NCBI RefSeq assembly: GCF_014534645.1
Contig: NZ_JACVQF010000238.1
Coordinates: 124,001-188,000, forward strand
DNA from: Streptomyces griseicoloratus
GTDB lineage: Bacteria; Actinomycetota; Actinomycetes; Streptomycetales; Streptomycetaceae
Direction: 5' to 3'
DNA: 64,000 nt
The translations under genes and the position numbers were made by a program. Shown here piece after piece: positions 1 through 7,275 of the stretch. The notes beneath the pieces are model-generated. The model did not search any database, was not told where the DNA came from, and saw only the letters and a program-made list of their open reading frames with translations. Every line of letters starts with the position of its first letter. Within the stretch, counting starts at the first letter, position 1.

Positions 1-6
1 GAGCCG

Positions 7-35
7 ACGGCCCCAAAAGCCACTCCCGGGGCCGT
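7..35. terminator. hairpin at window edge, probable terminator of the gene to the left
   Basis: ACGGCCCC (7-14) pairs perfectly with GGGGCCGT (28-35) around a 13-nt loop. It precedes the RelE-like gene and probably ends transcription entering from outside the window. Confidence 0.45.
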
Positions 36-77
36 TACGCTGAGGCGCGGCGGGCACGTCGCGGGAAGGGAGGCGCC

Positions 78-362
78 ATGCCTCACGAGGACGTCTACGA
101 GGTGCTGTACACGGAGCCCGCGGCCCGGGACCGCGACCGCCTGGACCCCGCGCGCAGGGCCTCCTTCGACAAGGCCGTCGGGATACTGGCCCGCGACCCC
201 TACACCGAGCTGTCGCGGCCGATAGGCCCCGGCGAGCAGGACCGCGAGATCAGGCTCACCTCTCAGATCGTCGCCGAGTACATGGTCTCCCGGGGGCGGT
301 TGCTGCTGGTGATGCTGCGGATCTTCGACGACGCGGACATCCTGCTGCCCGAGGAGGGCTGA
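78..362 (+). CDS. RelE/ParE-superfamily toxin-like small protein
   Basis: A 94-aa protein whose pattern (N-terminal beta strand, helix rich in Arg/Asp with FDKAVGILARDP, then REIRLTSQIVAEYMV and a C-terminal strand LLLVMLRIFDDADIL) resembles RelE/ParE ribonuclease toxins. I inferred this from fold pattern, not a signature motif. The start is an ATG with a purine-rich GGGAAGGGAGG just upstream. No antitoxin gene lies in the 77 bp upstream, where there is a hairpin instead, nor directly downstream, so it looks like a solitary member. It could equally be a domesticated RelE-fold protein without toxicity. Confidence 0.55.
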   Translation: MPHEDVYEVLYTEPAARDRDRLDPARRASFDKAVGILARDPYTELSRPIGPGEQDREIRLTSQIVAEYMVSRGRLLLVMLRIFDDADILLPEEG

Positions 363-376
363 GCCCGGCCGGTGTG

Positions 377-562
377 TCACCGGCGGCGGACGCCGGCCTC
401 CTCGCCGTACTCGCCGAGGATGACCACGTCGAAGGCGGCGCCCGCGAACACCCGGACGGCACGCAGGGCGTCACCGAGCCGGTGCCGGTGGCTGCCGGCC
501 ACGGGCGTGGCGCCGGAGGGGCGGCCCGGTGCCGGGGCGGGGGAGATGGTTGCTGCACTCAT
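377..562 (-). CDS. small conserved Streptomyces protein, 61 aa
   Basis: A 61-aa ORF starting with MSAATISPAP and ending in an alpha-helical segment (ALRAVRVFAGAAFDVVILG) followed by EYGEEAGVRRR. I recall this C-terminal signature in other small Streptomyces proteins of unknown function. The central segment is hydrophobic enough to be a short amphipathic or membrane-associated helix. A CACTAT hexamer (569-574 on the opposite strand) ends exactly 6 nt before the ATG, suggesting a leaderless transcript. It is convergent with the RelE-like gene and divergent from the helicase. No function can be assigned. Confidence 0.6.
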   Translation of the reverse strand: MSAATISPAPAPGRPSGATPVAGSHRHRLGDALRAVRVFAGAAFDVVILGEYGEEAGVRRR

Positions 563-672
563 GTCTCCATAGTGCGATTCCGGGCATACGGCCGTCATCG
601 GCCTGCGGGCCCGGTCCCGCCCCGCGTTCCGTACGCCTCCGGGGGGACCGCTCCCCTCAGAGCGGTGGGCCG

Positions 673-688
673 CGTCCCCTAGGGGACG
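673..688. promoter_or_regulatory. 16-bp perfect palindrome upstream of the helicase gene
   Basis: CGTCCCCTAGGGGACG is a perfect 16-bp palindrome about 20 bp upstream of a candidate -35 box. Its placement in the divergent region between the 61-aa gene and the helicase suggests an operator. It is not the rifampicin-associated element I remember for some helR genes. Confidence 0.4.
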
Positions 689-708
689 GAAGGGGACGGG
701 AAAAAGGG

Positions 709-739
709 TTGGCGGCCACCGTCTCCGCTGCCCTACAAT
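709..739 (+). promoter_or_regulatory. candidate promoter of the HelD/HelR-like helicase
   Basis: TTGGCG (709-714) and TACAAT (734-739) are separated by 19 bp, a slightly long spacing. This would give a leader of about 100 nt before the TTG start at 849. Confidence 0.4.
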
Positions 740-848
740 CGCCGCTCTTGCCCGCCTCCCCTTCGGAGTGCCGCCGCCCGGACGGAAACCGGTCGGCACC
801 GCGCGCAGCCCGCGCCGTCCACGCAGCAGGTCATCCGGAGGCACCCCC

Positions 849-2897
849 TTGTCCACGCCCGCTCACGACGACCCGCTCTCCCGAGAGCGCTCCCACCTGA
901 CCGCGTCCCGTTCCGCGCTGCGCGCCATGCGGGAGGACGTCGAGTCCCTCGACATCTCCGACGTCACCGCGAACTGGGTCAACGCCGCCGTGCTGGAGAG
1001 CCAGATCGAGGAACGGATCAAGGCCCTGGCCGACCTCAGCGACACCCCGCTGTTCTTCGGCCGGCTCGACTACCTGCACTCACCGGGGGCCGAGCAGGCG
1101 GAGGGCGCGGAAGGGGAACGCTTCTACATCGGGCGCCGGCATGTGCACGACGCGGACGGCGACCCGATGGTCATCGACTGGCGGGCGCCGGTCTCGCAGC
1201 CGTTCTACCGGGCGTCCAAGAAGGACCCGATGGACATCGCGCTGCGCCGCCGCTTCGGGTACACCGGCGGCGAGCTGACGGCGTACGAGGACGAGCACCT
1301 GTCGGACCCGGCCGAGGCGGCGGCGACCAGCAAGCTGCTCCAGCAGGAGATCGAGCGGCCCCGCGTCGGTCCGATGCGGGACATCGTGGCGACCATCCAG
1401 CCCGAGCAGGACGAGATCGTGCGCGCCGGGCTCGGCGGCAGCGTCTGCGTGCAGGGCGGCCCCGGCACCGGGAAGACCGCCGTCGGCCTGCACCGGGTCG
1501 CCTACCTCCTCTACGCCCACCGCGAGCGGCTGGCCCGTACCGGCACGCTGGTGATCGGCCCGAACAGGTCCTTCCTGCACTACATCGAGCAGGTGCTGCC
1601 CGCGCTGGGCGAGTTGACGGTCCGTCAGGCCACCGTCGACGACCTGGTCGGGCACGTGGAGGTGCGCGGCACGGACGACGCCCAGGCCGCGGTGGTCAAG
1701 GGCGACGCCCGGATGGCGGAGGTGCTGCGCAGGGCCCTCTACTCGCACGTGACGATGCCGGCCGAGCCGGTCGTCGTCGTACGCGGCTCACGCCGCTGGC
1801 GCGTCGCGGCGTACGAGCTGGAGGAGATCGTCCGCGAACTGCTGGACCGGGACATCCGCTACGGCGCCGCCCGCGAGGCCCTGCCGCAGCGCATCGCGCA
1901 CGCCGTGCTGGTGCAGATGGAGCGGGCGGGCGAGGCGCCGGACGACCGGGTGCAGAACGCGGTGGCCCGCAACGCGGCGGTGAAGGCGGCCGTGAAGGCC
2001 ATCTGGCCGGCCGTCGACCCGGCGAAGCTCGTACTCCGTCTGCTCTCGGACGCGGACTTCCTCGCCGAGCACGCCGAGGGGGTCCTCACCGAGGAGGAGC
2101 AGAAGGCGGTCCTGTGGGTGAAGCCCGCCCGGTCGGTGAAGTCGGCGAAGTGGTCGCCCGCGGACGCCGTGCTGATCGACGAGGCCACCGACCTGATCGA
2201 GCGCACCCACTCCCTCGGGCACGTGGTCCTCGACGAGGCGCAGGACCTCTCCCCCATGCAGTACCGGGCGGTGGGCCGGCGCTGCACCACCGGCTCGGCG
2301 ACCGTCCTCGGCGACCTGGCGCAGGGCACCACGCCCTGGGCGACCCGGAGCTGGCAGGAGGCCCTGGCCCACCTGGGCAAGGCCGATGCCGTGATCGAGG
2401 AGCTGACCGCCGGTTTCCGCGTGCCGACGGACGTCATCACCTACGCCTCCCGGCTGCTGCCGCACATCGCGCCGGGTCTGACGCCGGTGGCGTCGATCCG
2501 CGAGAACCCGGGGTTCTTCGAGATCCGAACGGCCACCGGGGACGGGGACGTGGTGGAGGCGTGCCGTGAGCTGCTGGACCGGGAGGGCTCGGTCGGCCTG
2601 ATCGCCGCCGACGCCCGTGTCCCGGAGCTGGCCCGGTCCCTCACGGAGGCGGGGATCCGCCACCTCGGCCCGGGCGAGGAGACGACGCAGGACACCCGGC
2701 TGACCCTGGTCCCGGCGTCGCTGGCCAAGGGCCTGGAGTACGACTACGTGGTCCTGGACGAGCCGCAGGCCGTGGTCGACGGCGAACCGGACGAACGCAC
2801 GGGCCTACGCCGCCTGTACGTATGCCTGACCCGAGCGGTCTCGGGCCTCATCGTCACCCACACCACAGACCTCCCACCCGAGCTCACACAGCCGTAG
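849..2897 (+). CDS. UvrD/Rep-family HelD/HelR-like helicase
   Basis: A 682-aa superfamily 1 helicase. I chose the TTG at 849 because GGAGG (836-840) sits 8 nt upstream; the longer reading frame from 768 has no such site. Visible motifs are an N-terminal charged helical region, Walker A GGPGTGKTAVG (about residues 202-212), the DEXX box VLDEAQDLSP (about 458-467), the GLEYDYVVLDEP motif V region, and the RRLYVCLTRAVSGL motif VI near the C-terminus. The architecture (N-terminal helical arm, split ATPase core) fits HelD/HelR proteins, which bind RNA polymerase and release stalled or rifampicin-bound complexes. That role is inferred from family. A DNA-repair UvrD role is the alternative. Confidence 0.8.
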   Translation: MSTPAHDDPLSRERSHLTASRSALRAMREDVESLDISDVTANWVNAAVLESQIEERIKALADLSDTPLFFGRLDYLHSPGAEQAEGAEGERFYIGRRHVHDADGDPMVIDWRAPVSQPFYRASKKDPMDIALRRRFGYTGGELTAYEDEHLSDPAEAAATSKLLQQEIERPRVGPMRDIVATIQPEQDEIVRAGLGGSVCVQGGPGTGKTAVGLHRVAYLLYAHRERLARTGTLVIGPNRSFLHYIEQVLPALGELTVRQATVDDLVGHVEVRGTDDAQAAVVKGDARMAEVLRRALYSHVTMPAEPVVVVRGSRRWRVAAYELEEIVRELLDRDIRYGAAREALPQRIAHAVLVQMERAGEAPDDRVQNAVARNAAVKAAVKAIWPAVDPAKLVLRLLSDADFLAEHAEGVLTEEEQKAVLWVKPARSVKSAKWSPADAVLIDEATDLIERTHSLGHVVLDEAQDLSPMQYRAVGRRCTTGSATVLGDLAQGTTPWATRSWQEALAHLGKADAVIEELTAGFRVPTDVITYASRLLPHIAPGLTPVASIRENPGFFEIRTATGDGDVVEACRELLDREGSVGLIAADARVPELARSLTEAGIRHLGPGEETTQDTRLTLVPASLAKGLEYDYVVLDEPQAVVDGEPDERTGLRRLYVCLTRAVSGLIVTHTTDLPPELTQP

Positions 2898-3149
2898 CCG
2901 CGGGCAATCGTGCCGCCAGGGCCGGCACGGGTGGGCGGCGGCACCAGCTCACGCCGTAGCCGCGTAGCCGCGTAGCCGCGTAGCCGCGTAGCCGCGGGCC
3001 ATCGTGCCGCCAGGGGTGGGCGGGCGCGGCGGCACCCTGCAACGCTGGCCACGGGCCGTCGCGCCGGCGCAGCCGCACAGCCGCCGTAGCCGCGGGCAAT
3101 CGTGCCGCCAAGGGCGGCACGGGTGGGCGCGGCGGCACCCCGCAACGCC
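2891..3149. repeat. intergenic repeat block with three copies of a ~55-65 bp GC-rich unit
   Basis: Three related copies (about 2891-2945, 2988-3045, 3083-3149) share GTAGCCGCGGGCAATCGTGC (copy 2 reads CCATC instead of CAATC). Copies 1 and 3 continue with a hairpin; in copy 3 CGTGCCGCC (3101-3109) pairs with GGCGGCACG (3113-3121). The block fills the gap between the convergent helicase and cutC genes, and the helicase stop codon lies inside copy 1. It may act as a bidirectional terminator. I see no gene in it. Confidence 0.75.
2956..2995. repeat. five exact tandem copies of the octamer GTAGCCGC
   Basis: The octamer repeats without error at 2956, 2964, 2972, 2980 and 2988. The same octamer begins the larger repeat units on either side, so this looks like slippage amplification of the unit head. 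Confidence 0.95.
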
Positions 3150-3219
3150 GGGCCGCGTCCCCACCCCCGGCCGGCGGCAGGCGACGGCACCGGCACCCCC
3201 GGCCCGCGGCGGCCGACGC

Positions 3220-3909
3220 TCAGTCCCCCAGCACCCGCCGCCACTCCGCGACCGCCTCCGCCGACACCGGCCCGTCCCACCCGCCGGGCCGCGCCGCGCC
3301 CCCGATGTGGAACGCGTCGATCCCGGCGTCCAGCAGCGTCGGCACGTGGTCGAGCCGCAGCCCGCCCCCCACCAGCAACTGCTGCTGATACCCCGGCTCC
3401 CCCCGCCGCCGCGCCTCGGCGAGCAGCACCGGAAGCCCCTCGTCCACCCCGCCGGCCGCCCCGGCCGTCAGATACGTGTCCAGCCCCGAGAAGTCCGCGA
3501 GCTGCTTGCGCAGGGCGTCCCGGTCGGCGGCCCGGTCGATGGCCCGGTGGAACGTCCACCGGCAGCCCTCCAGCGCCCCGGCGACCCGCTCCACCGCGCC
3601 CAGGTCCACGTCACCGTCCGCGCCCAGGAACCCGAGCACGAACTCCTCGGCGCCGATCCCCCGCATCTCCTGCGCGACCCGGACCAGCCGCTCGACGTCC
3701 CCGGCGGCGAACCCGTCCGCGAGCCGCAGCATCACCCGTACGTCGATGTCGACGGCGGCGCGGATCGCGGCGACGGTCGAGGCCGACGGGGTGAGCCCGT
3801 CGGCCGCCATGTCGGTGACCAGTTCGAGGCGGTCGGCGCCTCCGGCCTGGGCGGCGACCGCGTCCTCGACGTCGAGGGCGATCACCTCCAGGACTGCACG
3901 CTTGCTCAT
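3220..3909 (-). CDS. cutC: CutC-family TIM-barrel protein
   Basis: A 229-aa protein beginning MSKRAVLEVIALDVEDAVAA with the CutC-type AGGADRLELV segment, LGFLGADGDVD, the FHRAID motif (about residues 120-125) and QLLVGGGL in the C-terminal half. CutC was named for copper homeostasis in E. coli but is a TIM-barrel protein with no agreed enzymatic activity. A near-consensus DasR site lies about 35 bp upstream of the ATG (3942-3957), which points toward N-acetylglucosamine-responsive control rather than copper. It converges on the helicase gene across the repeat block. Confidence 0.88.
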   Translation of the reverse strand: MSKRAVLEVIALDVEDAVAAQAGGADRLELVTDMAADGLTPSASTVAAIRAAVDIDVRVMLRLADGFAAGDVERLVRVAQEMRGIGAEEFVLGFLGADGDVDLGAVERVAGALEGCRWTFHRAIDRAADRDALRKQLADFSGLDTYLTAGAAGGVDEGLPVLLAEARRRGEPGYQQQLLVGGGLRLDHVPTLLDAGIDAFHIGGAARPGGWDGPVSAEAVAEWRRVLGD

Positions 3910-3941
3910 GGGGCCCCATTCGTCAGGCTTCTCGGGCTGCT

Positions 3942-3957
3942 ACAGGTCTAGTCCAAT
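3942..3957. promoter_or_regulatory. DasR-responsive element (dre)-like site upstream of cutC
   Basis: ACAGGTCTAGTCCAAT matches the dre palindrome (ACTGGTCTAGACCACT, from memory) at 13 of 16 positions. Its core GGTCTAGTCC (3945-3954) is identical to that of one dre beside nagK at 24479-24490. Confidence 0.65.
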
Positions 3958-4067
3958 CCAAGACTACGCCCGACCACCCGCACCCAGTTCCCCTCACCCG
4001 CCGATCAGTCCTGATCCGGCCGCCGGCCGGCCGCGTCCACCGCCGGCGGGCCGCGTCCATCCGCCGG

Positions 4068-4751
4068 TCAGCCACCGAAGATGTTCAGCTCCGCCGGCTC
4101 CACCCCCGCCAGCTCGTACCCGGCACCGGCGTCCACCGGCCGGCCCGCGTACAGCCGCACCAGCGTCGCCGCGTCGCCGATGAAGCGCCCGGGCGGACGC
4201 TCGCCGCTCGCCTCCCCCAGCTTCAGCGGCTCGTCCACGTCGTCGAGGTCGGCGTGCAGCGGGACGTGACCGCCGGCCCGGGTGACCGAGACCAGCAGCG
4301 CGAGCGCCTCCGGCAGGCTCGGCCCGGCGTACGCCCCCGGCTCGCCGAGGGCCACGCGCACGTCACCGGCGTGCACCCACTCGCCCAGCGCGATCGCGTC
4401 CAGCGCACCGCCCGCGCGGGCGATCACCGGCCCCGCCTCGGTCATCCCGCGCTCCAGCTCGTCGACCACCCGGGCGTTGGACCAGCCGGCGCGCTCGGCG
4501 ATGTCCCGGTCGTTGGACTCGGGCGAGAAGACGCCCTTCTCGAAGCGGTTCTCCACCACCCTGGTCAGCGCGGAGGAGCAGTGCGCCAGCACGTCCCGCA
4601 CGGTCCAGCCCGGACACGCGGCCACCGGCAGCGCGAAATCCCCGTCCTTCCTGGAGCGCAGCAGCGGCACCAGCGCGTCCCGCTCGATGGTCAGCAGCCG
4701 CCCGGGCAGCTCGGGGTCGTGTACGTCGTGCACGTCGGCAGGAGTCGTCAT
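4068..4751 (-). CDS. maleylpyruvate isomerase-fold (DinB-like) mycothiol-dependent family protein
   Basis: A 227-aa member of the TIGR03083 family: LPVAACPGWTVRDVLAHCSSAL is the typical N-terminal signature (split here from the preceding DFA), and GEWVHAGDVRVALGEP is the second helical block. Members use mycothiol as cofactor in isomerisation or detoxification, but the substrate is unknown. I prefer the ATG at 4751 over the GTG at 4784 because TAGCGT (4759-4764, opposite strand) ends 7 nt before it, as in a leaderless mRNA. It is divergent from the HD hydrolase, and only 47 bp separate the two starts. Confidence 0.8.
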   Translation of the reverse strand: MTTPADVHDVHDPELPGRLLTIERDALVPLLRSRKDGDFALPVAACPGWTVRDVLAHCSSALTRVVENRFEKGVFSPESNDRDIAERAGWSNARVVDELERGMTEAGPVIARAGGALDAIALGEWVHAGDVRVALGEPGAYAGPSLPEALALLVSVTRAGGHVPLHADLDDVDEPLKLGEASGERPPGRFIGDAATLVRLYAGRPVDAGAGYELAGVEPAELNIFGG

Positions 4752-4798
4752 GGGCTCCACGCTAGGGGCCGGACGCCCCGCCACGGGAGAATGAAGGC

Positions 4799-5461
4799 AT
4801 GGCCGATCTCGATGCCCTGCGCTCCCGCTTCGCCCGCGCGCTGGACGGAGCCAGGGGCTCCGCCTCCGGCCCCGACCCGGCGCCGTACGCCGGCAACCTG
4901 CTCGCCCGCTGGCAGGAGCCCCAGCGCCACTACCACACGCTCGCGCACCTGACCGCGGTCCTGGACCGCGTCGACGCGCTGGCGGAGTACGCCGACGACC
5001 CGGACGCCGTCCGGCTGGCCGCCTGGTTCCACGACGCCGTCTACCAGCCCGACCGGTCCGAGAACGAGGAGCGCTCGGCCCGCCTCGCCGAGCGCGCCCT
5101 GCCCGAGGCCGGGGTCTCGGGGGCGAGGACCGCCGAGGTGGCGCGGCTGGTCCGGCTCACCGCCGGCCACGATCCGGCCGACGGCGACCGGAACGGGCAG
5201 GTGCTGTGCGACGCCGACCTCGCGGTCCTCGCCTCGCCGCCGTCGGCGTACGCCGCCTACACCGCGGCCGTGCGCGAGGAGTACCACTTCGTGCCGAACG
5301 ACGCCTTCCGCGAGGGACGCGCCGCCGTACTGCGCCAACTCCTCGGCCTGCCCAGCCTGTTCCGCACCCCGTACGGGCGGGAGCACTGGGAGGCCACGGC
5401 CCGCTACAACGTCACCGCCGAGCTGGAAATGCTCTCGCTCAAGGACAGCCCGGCCCCGTAG
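4799..5461 (+). CDS. HD-superfamily metal-dependent phosphohydrolase
   Basis: A 220-aa predicted metal-dependent hydrolase (COG4339-type). The metal ligand pattern is visible as RHYHTLAHL, then WFHDAVYQP, the conserved ENEERSARLA, and DADLAVLA. The HD fold usually hydrolyses phosphomonoesters or nucleotides, but no substrate is known for this group. The start ATG has GAGAAT ending 6 nt upstream and may be leaderless. It is followed 10 bp later by the MDMPI-GNAT fusion gene in the same direction, so the two may be co-transcribed. Confidence 0.8.
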   Translation: MADLDALRSRFARALDGARGSASGPDPAPYAGNLLARWQEPQRHYHTLAHLTAVLDRVDALAEYADDPDAVRLAAWFHDAVYQPDRSENEERSARLAERALPEAGVSGARTAEVARLVRLTAGHDPADGDRNGQVLCDADLAVLASPPSAYAAYTAAVREEYHFVPNDAFREGRAAVLRQLLGLPSLFRTPYGREHWEATARYNVTAELEMLSLKDSPAP

Positions 5462-5471
5462 CCTGCCCGGC

Positions 5472-6539
5472 ATGCGGAACATGGGCGGGGAACGTGTGGA
5501 AGAGGCCGTCGCGAGCGCCGTGGCGGCGCTGCGGGCGGCGACGGACCAGGACTGGGAGCGGGTGACGGCGGCCGGGCTGGACTGGAGCTGCCGGGACACG
5601 GCACTGCACGTCGCCGAGTGCCTCGTCGGCTACGCGGGCCAGCTCGCCGGACGGGCGGCCGACGGCTACGTGCCCTTCGAACTCGCCCTGGAGGACGGCA
5701 CCGACAACGAGGGCGTCCTGCGGGTCGTCGAGACGATGGGCGCCCTGCTCGCCGCCACCGTGCGGACCACCCCGCGCGAGGTGCGCGCCTTCCACCCGTA
5801 CCCGTTCCGCAGCGCGAACCGCGAGGGCTTCGCCGCGATGGGCATCGCCGAGGCGCTGCTGCACACGCACGACATGGCCGCCGGCCTCGGGGTGGCGTTC
5901 GAGCCGCCCGCCGAGGTGTGCGCCTACGTCCTGACCCGGATCTTCCCGCACGTCCAGCCCGGACCCGACCACTGGCGCACCCTGCTGTGGGCCACCGGCC
6001 GCGGCGAACTGCCGGGCCGGGCCCCGGTCACCGAGTGGCGCTGGAGCAACAACCTCGTGATCCCGGCCGGGCGGCTCACCCTCGACGGCATCACGCCCGC
6101 CGGTGCGGCCGACCTGGCCACGGGCGGCGACGGCGGGTTCGCCTGGGTCGACGGCGGCCCGTACGACGGCACCCGGGAGGCCGCCGGGATGCTGCTGAAG
6201 GCGTACGAGGCCGGCGTCCACCGGCCGGAGTGGGGCGTGTTCGCGCTCGTGCGCCAAGAGGACGGCCGCGCGGTCGGCGGCATCGGCTTCCACGGGGCGC
6301 CGGACGAGGACGGGCGGGTGGAGATCGGCTACGACCTCGCCGAGGCGGCCCGCGGCAACGGCTACGCCACCGAGGCCCTGAGCGCACTGTCCGGGTGGGC
6401 GCTGGCCCGGGAGGAGGTGACGAGCGTGTTCGCGACGACCGAGCCCGCCAACACCGCCTCCCAGCGCGTCATCGAGCGCGCCGGTTTCCGCCGGGTCCTG
6501 GCGGACGACGAGCAGGTCGCCTACGAACTGCGGGGCTGA
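5472..6539 (+). CDS. maleylpyruvate isomerase-fold / GNAT acetyltransferase fusion
   Basis: A 355-aa two-domain protein. Residues about 1-225 carry the DinB-like mycothiol-dependent fold (LDWSCRDTALHVAECLVGYA, MGIAEALLHTHDMAAGLGV, TLLWATGRG). Residues about 235-355 form a GNAT domain with an acetyl-CoA loop around EAARGNGYATEAL and the closing TEPANTASQRVIERAGF. The fusion suggests acetylation of a metabolite handled by a thiol-dependent partner domain; no substrate is apparent. The ATG at 5472 lies 7 nt after a TAGCCT hexamer (5459-5464) that overlaps the preceding stop codon. Its 3' end overlaps the convergent DUF4031 gene by 19 bp. Confidence 0.82.
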   Translation: MRNMGGERVEEAVASAVAALRAATDQDWERVTAAGLDWSCRDTALHVAECLVGYAGQLAGRAADGYVPFELALEDGTDNEGVLRVVETMGALLAATVRTTPREVRAFHPYPFRSANREGFAAMGIAEALLHTHDMAAGLGVAFEPPAEVCAYVLTRIFPHVQPGPDHWRTLLWATGRGELPGRAPVTEWRWSNNLVIPAGRLTLDGITPAGAADLATGGDGGFAWVDGGPYDGTREAAGMLLKAYEAGVHRPEWGVFALVRQEDGRAVGGIGFHGAPDEDGRVEIGYDLAEAARGNGYATEALSALSGWALAREEVTSVFATTEPANTASQRVIERAGFRRVLADDEQVAYELRG

Positions 6540-6799
6540 GCGACGCGCTTGCGCCGCCGCAGCCCGGCACCGTGCAGCAGCCGCACCACCTCGCGGCTGC
6601 TCACCTCCAGGGCGCCGGCGGACACCGCGTCCGCGTACCGGTGCGCGGGGATGTCGTAGTGGTCGCGCTCGAAGGCGCGCCGCGGCACGCCCAGGGCCGC
6701 GGCGAACGTGTGCAGTTCGTCGTAGGAGACGTCGCTGACCAGGTGTGACCACATGCGGCCGTGGCCCGGCCAGGTCGGCGGGTCGATGTAGACGCTCAC
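6521..6799 (-). CDS. DUF4031 domain protein
   Basis: A 92-aa protein opening MSVYIDPPTWPGHGRMWSHL, the hallmark of DUF4031, with YDELHTFAAALGVPRRAFERDHYDIP in the middle. This small family is widespread in actinobacteria and of unknown function; His/Asp residues in the HYDIP segment are conserved from memory. It lies 10 bp downstream of the 127-aa gene in the same direction, so the two are probably one transcript. Its last 19 bp overlap the convergent fusion gene. Confidence 0.8.
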   Translation of the reverse strand: MSVYIDPPTWPGHGRMWSHLVSDVSYDELHTFAAALGVPRRAFERDHYDIPAHRYADAVSAGALEVSSREVVRLLHGAGLRRRKRVAQPRSS

Positions 6800-6809
6800 C
6801 GGGCGGCGC

Positions 6810-7193
6810 TCACGAGGACGGCATGCCGCCGGCGGCCGCGCCCAGCGAGCCGACCGCCGCGACCTTCACGCCCGCCTTGGGGCACACCCAGTGCGGGTCG
6901 GGCCCGAGTTCGGGCTCGACGTCCAGCGCGTGCGGATCGCCGGAGCCGCACACCGGGCACAGGGGCCAGCGGCCGTACCGCTCCAGCAGGGCGTCCTGCA
7001 CGTCCTGCGCGACGAGCCCGGCCACGAACTCCGCACCCTGCGGCCACTGCTCGACCCACCACCGCCGCTGGACGACCGACTCCTCGACGAGCGACACGAC
7101 GTCCGCCTCCGCGACCTCGCCCGCCATCAGGTCGGCGAGCACGAGGGCGCGCGCGGCGTGCAGCGCCTGCTCCAGGGGGCTGATGGGGTCCAT
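6810..7193 (-). CDS. hypothetical protein with a CxxC segment
   Basis: A 127-aa protein, MDPISPLEQALHAARAL at the N-terminus, acidic helices in the middle, and a possible half zinc knuckle RWPLCPVCGSGDPH with a further Cys in HWVCPKAG. I chose the ATG at 7193 because CACAAT (7200-7205 on the opposite strand) ends 6 nt upstream; the longer frame to 7454 runs into the divergent regulator gene. It probably forms a two-gene unit with DUF4031. No family is recognised. Confidence 0.65.
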   Translation of the reverse strand: MDPISPLEQALHAARALVLADLMAGEVAEADVVSLVEESVVQRRWWVEQWPQGAEFVAGLVAQDVQDALLERYGRWPLCPVCGSGDPHALDVEPELGPDPHWVCPKAGVKVAAVGSLGAAAGGMPSS

Positions 7194-7212
7194 GCACCCA
7201 TTGTGCGCACTC

Positions 7213-7242
7213 TTGACCCACACGCCGAACCGAAAATATCTT
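7213..7242 (+). promoter_or_regulatory. promoter of the murR-murQ-PTS operon (leaderless)
   Basis: TTGACC (7213-7218) and TATCTT (7237-7242) are 18 bp apart and the -10 ends 6 nt before the GTG at 7249. Transcription would therefore start at or next to the start codon, which also explains the absence of a ribosome-binding site. Confidence 0.7.
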
Positions 7243-7275
7243 TCATGAGTGACCGATGAAGTGAAGGAAACTTTC
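7232..7275. promoter_or_regulatory. candidate RpiR/MurR operators, GAAA-N5-TTTC type
   Basis: GAAAATATCTTTC (7232-7244) overlaps the -10 box. A related GAAGGAAACTTTC lies at 7263-7275 just inside the gene, with centres 31 bp (three helical turns) apart. This is typical of autoregulation by an RpiR dimer pair. Confidence 0.5.

Noticed and set aside
560-850. Rifamycin-associated element upstream of the helicase
   Set aside because: I looked for the GC-rich inverted repeat remembered for helR genes and found only the CTAG-centred 16-bp palindrome, which does not match.
2744-3559. 271-aa minus-strand frame covering the repeat block
   Set aside because: It is translated repeat sequence with tandem RGYAAT-like residues and overlaps cutC in another frame.
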